A DNA stretch of 64,000 nt from Arbacia lixula (lineage: Eukaryota; Echinodermata; Echinoidea; Arbacioida; Arbaciidae), in NCBI GenBank assembly GCA_963669155.1, contig OZ022581.1, positions 11,936,997-12,000,996 on the forward strand, read 5' to 3'. This document shows, piece by piece, positions 58,501 through 64,000 of this stretch. The notes under the pieces are model-generated. The model had not been told where the DNA came from, did no database searches, and was given only the letters and a program-made list of their open reading frames with translations. Made by a program: the position numbers and the translations under genes. The first letter of the stretch is position 1, and every line of letters starts with the position of its first letter.

Positions 58501-61500
58501 TAATCCTTGTGAAACGCCTTGATTGAAAGGGTGGGTAGATGGTCGTTCATTCCCAATAACAACACAGTGACTTCGGTCAAAAAGATATGATTGGAACAAC
58601 TTCAAAGCATGGTCAGAGATTCCAAATGTGTGTTCTAAGCGATTTAAAAGATTGTCATGTCTTATGGTGTCAAAAGCAGCTGAAAAAATTATAACAATAT
58701 AAGGATAACTTCCTCATCTTTGTCCAAAGACACCAATATATCATTTTTGACTCTAAGCAGAGCAGTTTCGACACCATAGAACTGACGTTAACCTAAATGA
58801 AATTTTGCATACAAATTATTTTCTTGAAGATAAGTTTGTAACTGGGAGGCTGCAAGAGTTTCTAAGATCTTGTCAAAGAATTTTAGATTAGCGATTGGAC
58901 GATAACTTTTAAGCTCTTCTGCATTCAAGGACTTTCCTTTCAGTTTGCGTTAAATATTAGCACATTTGAATTTATCAAGGAGGCATCCAGTTACAAACGA
59001 ATCATTAACAATTGTTGTCATAATTAGGACTAATTGATCTAGGAATATTTTCAGAAATAGAGTTGGAATGGGATCGAGATCACAGGTCGTTGAGAAGGAT
59101 TTCAAAATGTGAGTTGACGGAGATCATCACAATACCACGGTGATTCAGAACGACTTGTGATGGTGCGCGCTACTTCGGGAGTATGTTTGTCGAGAAGGGA
59201 AGAGAGCGTACTCTCAAACTGATCAACGTATTCGTTTACGGTGTCAGATGAGAATGAGTACAGTTCAGATAAAAGGATATCTTGCCGAAATGCATCAATA
59301 TCAATATTTCGCATTTTATGATTCTTTCTTCGACATACATTTTGTTTATACTCGTCAAGCTCATGTAACAACCGCATATCATATTCTTAAGAAGAAAAAA
59401 ATCAGGCATTCCCGCAGTAACTATAACTGAGAATTACTCACAACTATCCATCACACTATTGACAATGCGGACAACGAACGGGTCTAGTGAATGGTAGACC
59501 ATAACGCTTATTTTACCAGGCAGGCTAACACGAAACATATACCACTAAACTAAAGCGGAATCCTGACGTCAATGACGTCATGGAAAAAATAAAATACAGC
59601 AATAGCTCTAGAGTAAATTTCTTATACCAGTATAATACCCAACTAGTTTAACACTAATAGACCGATCAATGTACCTTATCCTGACCCCAAACCAATACCC
59701 GATAGCAACTCTGACCCAAATCCTGACCGGGTCTCTGTTTCACCAAGATGTGCGTAATTTATTTTACGCATGACTGGTGCCCTGCCCTTGTGCTAAATGC
59801 GCTTCCTAATTTTAGGGGGAGTGAATTTCCTACAATCTTAGTCAAATTTGACAAAATATAAAACTTTGTATTCAGACGCTTTGTATTCAGACGGAGGAAA
59901 GCTCACCTCGTGTTCGTGGGCTGCTCTCCGCCCGAGCAGCCGGCGTGAGAGGAGGTAGGAAGAGGCCACTACGAAGTAGGTGATCCCAAACCGCTGCAGT
60001 ACCCCAGGTATGCGCAAGACGCGCAGGTCGTTTTTAGCTGATCGAAGCAATGTCACAAAAACATATGATTTGATTTCTTTGTTTTACATCATTACATTCC
60101 TACATTGAAACATGTTTTATTTTGATGCCTACAAAGTGTAGATCATTCTCTTATAATAGAAATCTAAGTGGGAGTTTGGTTGAAAGTTGATAGAGCGTGA
60201 ATAGCATAGGCAATATACAGAACATAACGTGATGTTTACAGTAGAGACATAATTAACGAACATGAGATTCTGTGACGTACCTCATCGAAAAAGGTATAAG
60301 CATGAGCATGACTGAATAGGTCATCTTGCAAAAGGAAATTAAGCAAATTTACAAATATTATTTTGATATATTTACACATGAGTCTGATACAAATTTTCCA
60401 GCTATTGCAACTTTGTGCAATTGATTGCAATGAAGAATTATGAGATATTCATACGCGGATCCTTACGCAATTTATTCCCTATGGGACTGATAAGGCTTAA
60501 GCTCAACAGTAGATAATAAAACTGTTCGAGCTCTTCGTATAAGATGTTATGTCTTACGCTGAAGGCAGATGCCCATGATAAAGAGGGTCAAGCTGCGAAT
60601 AAGGAGCTTCTTGAAAATCTCTCGGTACGTCTTCCCCTTGGACAGGAGCTTGTCGAAGGACAGGTGGATGGAGGTTCCCATGATGAAGACGAACCTGGCA
60701 TTTCGCAAGTAATAAATCATTTTTAAAGAAAAAAGGGCTGGCCCATTTAGGTGCAATTTCTTACCCACTTCATGGATATTATGAGGGACCTTTAAAATAT
60801 ACTAATGAATTCATACTAGTGGGGAGGCTAGGGGGAATTCCCAAGGACTTGGTTGGAACTTTGGTCGGCCTATAAGTTTATGCTTTAAGAATGATTGAAC
60901 AAATCTTGTTATGAAATAAAAACAAAATGTTAAACAAGGTGCCAGCTGGCAGACTGCAAGAAAAATCTGTTACAGTTCGATATTCCGAAGGTTCGTTTTT
61001 TTTCCGAATGTTCGTTATTCCGAAGGTTCGTAATTCCGAAACACATAAATTGCCTATACCTCGATGCTCGTTAGTTCGAAAACGAGGGCTGGTTAATCCG
61101 AGCATTTGTCGCGGAACGTGCGGAATAACGAACCTTCGGAATAACGAGTGCTTCCCGAAAAATCAACAAAGTTGTCATGTGTACATATAAAAAACAAAAG
61201 GAAAATAATTGTTATGAAAGACATAGCGAGTATACCGAGAGGGAACAAGCTTTACTTTTTACTTGAGATATACTAGCATCTGTTCACACATGGGACGGGT
61301 ATGGGTTGGTATACAGAAAAATGATTTACAGCGCCACTCACCACGGGAAGAAGAAGTCGGCAAGAGTAATACCTGGACATAGGAAGAAAAAATAACCACC
61401 ATCACAATTGAAGTACCGTTTTCACATATTAATTCAAATACTATTATAATAAATCTCGTTAGTGTGTCATTTCATGATTATGTAAACATAACTTTGTTTT

Positions 61501-61842
61501 GTTTGCATGGAAAATATGATTATGAAAGAAAGGAATTTATTTTACCTTATATCTTGAGGCAGATCAATTGAAAATATGGCGGGTTTTGGAATGTTCAGGA
61601 TGTTCTACATTATCCGGATCCTAGGATTTGCTCAAGACATCTGCAGTCTGTTGCGTCTGTATGATATTTATTCTCTTCTTTCACTTATTTGTGACGGCAA
61701 TGAAGTAGGTGTTATCTCATTGTTGGGACGGCATCAGGATAAAAGCGTTTTCGACGAAAAAATGTATGAACAACATCTTCAACAAGCTTACCATACCACC
61801 GCGCATGTTGAATGAACCAATAGTGACCGTCTCCAGTAGCAC
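50760..61842 (-). CDS. HGSNAT: Heparan-alpha-glucosaminide N-acetyltransferase, 5' end off window
   Basis: Lysosomal multi-pass membrane enzyme that transfers acetyl from cytosolic acetyl-CoA across the membrane to terminal glucosamine of heparan sulfate; loss in humans causes mucopolysaccharidosis IIIC. Ten exons (about 374 residues plus stop) match the conserved C-terminal two-thirds of the family: HYWFIQHARW (its His aligns with the acetylated His of the human enzyme), ITLADFFFPWFVFIMGTSIH, RIPGVLQRFGITYFVVA, FFLPVPGCPLGYQGPGG, NCTGGAAAYIDRS, DPEGILGTFNSIALCV, IPIVKNLW, ENSILLYTGA and the basic end AHRKKFFLRL. All junctions are GT-AG. Phase is continuous except in exon 56349-56424, where one extra base breaks the frame. 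The N-terminal VDTFRG-type segment and luminal domain lie beyond 64000 or were not found. Confidence 0.95.
51055..51347. repeat. Paired inverted arrays of a 15-bp unit (GGACAAYTACCCCCA)
   Basis: About nine units of GGACAACTACCCCC type run to 51215. After a short AT-rich spacer three to four units recur inverted (GGGGTAATTGTCCT, GGGGGTAGTTGTCCT) to 51347. In the last HGSNAT intron. Confidence 0.85.
51345..51490 (+). repeat. Interspersed repeat family X, copy 3
   Basis: Contains GATACGATTATGCCACGATT, CTGCAGTCGTAAGAGCCTAC and AAATGTGACGTCACCCTC, aligning with copies at 41.7 and 43.5 kb. A fragment (GCAGACGATACGATTCG) also lies just left of the inverted array, at about 51036. Confidence 0.65.
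51990..52020. repeat. Poly(G) run
   Basis: More than 20 consecutive G residues with short flanks. Confidence 0.95.
52109..52221 (-). CDS. HGSNAT: HGSNAT penultimate exon
   Basis: 113 nt, acceptor CTACCCAG|GTC, donor GCAG|GTAAGC. Encodes SVSFIALTGGTAFLFQALL and a second helix (DVTAIWDGASMTYAG), matching SLSYVTTL...LFYPG in vertebrates. Confidence 0.92.
52262..52640. repeat. GA-rich low-complexity block
   Basis: Irregular AGAGAGGGAGAAAGTTAGAG and GACAGACAGA units. Open frames of 70-240 aa on either strand are composition artefacts. Confidence 0.9.
52753..54165. repeat. 157-bp tandem satellite, nine copies
   Basis: Units start CTGTGACCTCCAAC at 52753, 52910, 53067, 53224, 53381, 53538, 53695, 53852 and 54009, an exact 157-bp step. 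Each carries AGTGCATCTATGACCCAAGT, GAGTCTTGCAGGTAAACTTT and a run of TGACCT motifs. Early units alternate between two subtypes (GCAGCATAACATAAAGGTAT versus GCACCATAACATGAAGGTAC), a dimeric higher-order pattern. Confidence 0.97.
54408..54436. repeat. Terminal hairpin of the satellite-bearing element
   Basis: GTCTCGCC pairs with GGCGAGAC, with an inner CACC/GGTG stem around TCC. It coincides with the right terminal inverted repeat. Confidence 0.85.
54697..54780 (+). promoter_or_regulatory. Promoter-like block inside an HGSNAT intron
   Basis: An inverted CCAAT pair (GATTGGTCG at 54697-54705 and CGACCAATC at 54713-54721, a perfect 9-bp hairpin) is followed by a GC-rich stretch and a TATAAAAG box at 54763-54770, in plausible spacing on the plus strand. 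It reads antisense to HGSNAT. It probably belongs to a retroelement terminal region, but no element boundaries were found. Confidence 0.55.
54888..54917 (+). ncRNA. Hammerhead-ribozyme-like core (tentative)
   Basis: CTGACGA at 54888-54894, a 5-bp stem (GACTA pairing TGGTC, including one G-U) with a 7-nt loop, then GAAAC at 54913-54917. This order matches the conserved core and stem II of hammerhead motifs. Deviations: one extra A before stem II, and no convincing stem I or cleavage triplet nearby. It could be chance or a degenerate copy. Confidence 0.25.
55378..55448 (-). CDS. HGSNAT: HGSNAT exon WIPIVKNLW
   Basis: 71 nt, acceptor CATTGCAG|ATT, donor CCTATG|GTAGGG. Encodes IACSAVLSKCHMADGWIPIV and KNLW, matching GFIPVNKNLW-type sequence. 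Confidence 0.9.
55735..55800 (+). repeat. tRNA-like/SINE fragment
   Basis: Contains TCTTAATCAGGAGGTTAAGT and GTTCGAACCC, a tRNA-like anticodon arm and B box. The 5' half is degraded. Confidence 0.4.
56349..56424 (-). CDS. HGSNAT: HGSNAT exon with apparent one-base frameshift
   Basis: 76 nt between acceptor CTTTGCAG|GCA and donor ATCCTG|GTAAGT. It starts AGKILHLF (vertebrate AGKILLYY) and then meets TGA at the four-T run 56400-56403. The remainder (DTTRGRVSRMVTWGLIL) is open in the +1 frame, which is the frame that continues into the next exon. Phases of all other HGSNAT exons agree, so the discrepancy is local: one extra base or two missing ones. Assembly or read error, a null allele and genuine decay are all possible. 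Confidence 0.85.
56688..56907 (-). CDS. HGSNAT: HGSNAT exon NCTGGAAAYIDRS
   Basis: 220 nt, acceptor ATCGAAAG|GGG, donor CTACAG|GTAGGC. Encodes GYQGPGG, an N-glycosylation sequon within NCTGGAAAYIDRS and DPEGILGTFNSIALC. Ends in phase 0. Confidence 0.96.
57341..57459 (-). CDS. HGSNAT: HGSNAT exon LPVPGCP
   Basis: 119 nt, acceptor CTTTTCAG|GGT, donor CCATT|GTACGT. Encodes a membrane helix ending LTFFLPVPGCP. The LINE remnant at 57.5-59.4 kb lies in the intron just upstream. Confidence 0.94.
57523..59440 (-). mobile_element. Degenerate CR1/L2-like LINE
   Basis: Minus strand, read 5' to 3': a linker upstream of the reverse transcriptase (IDIDAFRQDILLSELYSFSS, then DKHTPEVART) near 59.1-59.4 kb; reverse transcriptase motifs with stops and frameshifts (LKSYRPIANLKF, ETALLRVKNDIL) at 58.6-59.0; VSQGLALGPTLFTLYISPLE at 58.3-58.6 with the catalytic YADD degraded to CAYDT; the C-terminal APSYLTELLTLHQTTRTLRS block at 57.7-57.9; and a 3' tail with TATAGCGC-type sequence and an (ATT)n end near 57523-57560. 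It lies in an HGSNAT intron, same orientation as the gene, and is non-functional. Confidence 0.9.
59907..60037 (-). CDS. HGSNAT: HGSNAT exon RIPGVLQRFG
   Basis: 131 nt, acceptor TCGATCAG|CT, donor CACGAG|GTGAGC. Encodes LRIPGVLQRFGITYFVVASS, among the most conserved stretches of the family. Confidence 0.95.
60558..60694 (-). CDS. HGSNAT: HGSNAT exon FVFIMGTSIH
   Basis: 137 nt, acceptor AATGCCAG|GTT, donor CTTCAGC|GTAAGA. Encodes FVFIMGTSIHLSFDKLLSKG and a further membrane helix (SLTLFIMGICLQ). Confidence 0.93.
60978..61152. repeat. Paired inverted arrays of a TTCGTTATTCCGAAGG unit
   Basis: Three to four units of ATTCCGAAGGTTCGTTATTC type on the left, a spacer, then inverted units (GGAATAACGAACCTTCGG) on the right. 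Same overall architecture as 51055-51347 with an unrelated unit. In an HGSNAT intron. Confidence 0.8.
61342..61372 (-). CDS. HGSNAT: HGSNAT 31-nt microexon
   Basis: Acceptor ATGTCCAG|GT, donor CCGTG|GTGAGT. Encodes ITLADFFFP and part of the following Trp, joining the flanking exons in frame. TVADLVFPW is the vertebrate equivalent. Confidence 0.9.
61792..61842 (-). CDS. HGSNAT: HGSNAT exon with putative active-site His (first visible)
   Basis: 51 nt, acceptor CGTGGTAG|GT, donor TATG|GTAAGC. Encodes ATGDGHYWFIQHARWY, matching GGGKYWYFKHASWNG-type sequence in vertebrates. Phase 1 to phase 1. Confidence 0.88.
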
Positions 61843-62245
61843 CTACCACGAGATTGTAAATAGCAATCCTACATAATGAGGCAGGGGAATGAGAAGGAGG
61901 AGAAATGGGAGAATGCGTTGGGGTGGAGTGGGAGGGAGGGAAGAAAGAAAGAGGAGGGGATATTGATTATGAGAAGAACAAAGATTGAGGGGAAGATTAA
62001 AAGAAGAAAAATAACAGGGTGAAATGGAAGAAGGAACGAAGATGGGAAAAGAAAAAATAGATTATATAAGTCTTGGTGTCTATACGTATACGAAAGGCAA
62101 TAAAGTGAAGTTTTTGAATAACAGTGTCAGACAATGTTTGATGTGTGCAATCATATATCTCTCTCTGTCTTTATTTATATATTTTTATACATGAGAAATG
62201 TAATTGACTGTAGTACAGCTTAAGTGAGTATATATAATATATATA

Positions 62246-62292
<47 letters not shown>
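62246..62292. repeat. (CA)n microsatellite
   Basis: About 45 bp of CA repeats after a short TA-rich stretch. Confidence 0.95.
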
Positions 62293-62294
<2 letters not shown>

Positions 62295-62324
62295 TATACA
62301 AATATACCAAGCTGTGAGATTGTA

Positions 62325-62596
62325 TAGTAAGCAAATAATCAACGTCGGTGAAGGTAATGGGACGAAATATCACTTCCGAGGCGATCTGGATGTAGCTATC
62401 TTTCCGAAGCTTTTAGCTGAGGAAAGATAGCGTATGCATTCAGATCGCCGAGGAAGTGATATTTCGTCTCATTGCCTGAAACCGAAAGTTGATTATTTGC
62501 TTTATATTCCACATCTGATACCAACAATCTATACAGAAAATGACAATTTAGCGTCAAAAGGGTCGGTGCGGCTACGTGATCTTACTTTTTGTTTTC
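62325..62596. repeat. Interspersed foldback repeat, copy 2
   Basis: Best-preserved copy of the family also seen at 33259-33532. Arms 62328-62395 and 62437-62503 are inverted copies (GACGAAATATCACTTCC and GGAAGTGATATTTCGTC). A non-inverted tail with GGTCGGTGCGGCTACGTGAT follows. Confidence 0.9.
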
Positions 62597-62837
62597 TTCG
62601 GCCTTGGCACTACTGCGCATGCTCTCTAACTGGTGACAAAATTTGTTGCAGTACGCGACACATTTCTTTCCAGCTGCTTTTATGTGTGTTCAGCGGAAAA
62701 TAATTGATTGCCCTAGGAGAGCTCTCGCGGTGATGCGGCCGAGGCGCAACTTGAATTTCCGTTGATTTGCCCAAGCCGCAGAAAATGTAAAAAAAAAAAA
62801 AAATGACTCGGGCTCCTACGTTCAGAGCTTAGAGCAA

Positions 62838-62893
62838 TATCTGAAACCAACTATCTACACAAGAAAATGACAATTTGACGTACAAAAGCGTTC
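62838..62893. repeat. Interspersed foldback repeat, partial copy 3
   Basis: Only the tail segment is present: ATCTGAAACCAACTATCTAC and AAAATGACAATTTGACGT. Confidence 0.75.
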
Positions 62894-64000
62894 GAGAATC
62901 TAACGTTAGGCCTATCGTTGAATGTAACTTTTAGACCATATTCTGGTTATTGGAGGGGGAGGCTACGAACAACATTGCGGTACGGATGAATTCACCTGAA
63001 TCATGATGCTGATCATGCATGCAAATGCCGTGAAGAGACGTCAAGCATAGTTCTCAAGTTCACAATAAAAACAATTCCGCACAGGCTTAGCATTCTAGGC
63101 TAACATCGCTAGGCCTGGTCTAACGTTTACTCTAACTCTAACGTTAGTTGTAAATGTTCACAACGCAGTTATTAAACTGAAACGTTGCATTTCTGTTCTT
63201 GTTCAGAACTTGGACATTTCTATTCTCAACAGAAGCACCGTATCCTACAATGTCTATGTCCCGCAAATTCAAAAAATATTTCTGCAAACCATAATTGTTT
63301 TACTGTACGACTTGTAGCGGCTCAACATTCCGCTGTTTATTATCTTGTAAATATGTTTATAAACTGTAAGTTCCTTCACCTCAATCTCCAATCTGATCTT
63401 CACGCATCCGCATTCATTCTGACTTATTTTTAGCTGCGCGTATTTCTTTTGGTTGCGTCACAATCGTATGCAAATTCATTAGCTTTCGTGCGCGTGCTGT
63501 CAACAAATTCTTGCGTTTGCGTGGCGATCCCATTTACTATTGTGTTTCCCCAATTTTTGATGTATTTTTATCATTTTTTATCACTAAAATATATTTAATA
63601 TTAAAAAGTATTGTTATGGTGATAATTTCATTTCAATACTGCTTAATATTCTTTAGTTCTATAATAATAGTAAATCAGGAATTTTTATAAAAGTAGCATT
63701 TTAATTAGTTTCAGAAACACAGATTGTGTGCTTGATGTCATTCTTTGTTTTTCTGGTAATTCTCATCCTGTTCTGTCATTGGTCAGTTTCCCCCATTTTT
63801 CTGATTGGTCCTTTATTTTGACCAATCTCGGAGGGCTTCTGATCTATTTTTGGCGGTAATTCTTCAGTTGCCCTCAAGCCATCGTCGAGTGAGGTTATTG
63901 TTTTTGCTCCCTCTTTTGAGCTCTTCTGTTCCATTGATTTCACCTATAATTAACTTAAGCTTCTGTTGAGCTCGTATACGTTATATCCGTTCATCTTTAT

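Larger units (their letters stand above)
61843..64000. other. HGSNAT intron or 5' flank, no further exon found
   Basis: The expected upstream HGSNAT exon (VDTFRG-type) was looked for on the minus strand and not found. Apart from the repeats listed separately, 62.9-64.0 kb is AT-rich DNA without recognised features. Confidence 0.5.

Overview
This is a eukaryotic, animal nuclear window: AT-rich, intron-dense and crowded with microsatellites and short foldback repeats. It holds three split genes that can be rebuilt exon by exon with GT-AG junctions and matching phases. The gene set (a CNGB-type cyclic nucleotide-gated channel, an ST3Gal-type sialyltransferase, the lysosomal enzyme HGSNAT), the repeat style and the intron sizes suggest a marine deuterostome, most likely an echinoderm such as a sea urchin. 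That assignment is inference, not proof.

Layout. (1) 337-11146, minus strand: a cyclic nucleotide-gated channel subunit with a beta-type pore. Fifteen exons encode 734 residues from a candidate start Met through S1-S6, the pore and C-linker into the start of the cyclic-nucleotide-binding domain; the 3' end lies off the left edge. (2) 11147-21835: intergenic DNA with no recognisable gene, a GC/CpG-richer block near 13 kb and several minisatellites. (3) 21836-43972, plus strand: a complete six-exon ST3GAL1/2-like beta-galactoside alpha-2,3-sialyltransferase (370 aa). Its 17.7-kb first intron holds large triplet-repeat blocks, MITE-like elements and other repeats. (4) 43973-50759: convergent intergenic region with a 5'-truncated L1-like LINE carrying a poly(A) tail and a 14-bp target duplication, a TIR-bounded element and a 281-bp tandem duplication. 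(5) 50760-61842, minus strand: the 3' ten exons of HGSNAT (lysosomal heparan-alpha-glucosaminide N-acetyltransferase), whose 5' end is off the right edge. Its introns contain a TIR-bounded element filled with a 157-bp satellite, a dead CR1/L2-like LINE, and a promoter-like block followed by a hammerhead-ribozyme-like core. (6) 61843-64000: foldback repeats and unassigned DNA.

The three genes have no evident shared pathway; they act at the plasma membrane (channel), Golgi (sialyltransferase) and lysosome (HGSNAT). I found no gene cluster suggesting a new multi-gene system. The most notable signals are in gene architecture and repeats: a tandemly duplicated CNG exon, a CNG splice acceptor lying inside a tandem repeat, an apparent one-base frameshift in an otherwise well-conserved HGSNAT exon, and the satellite-carrying TIR element whose unit contains four nuclear-receptor-type half-sites.
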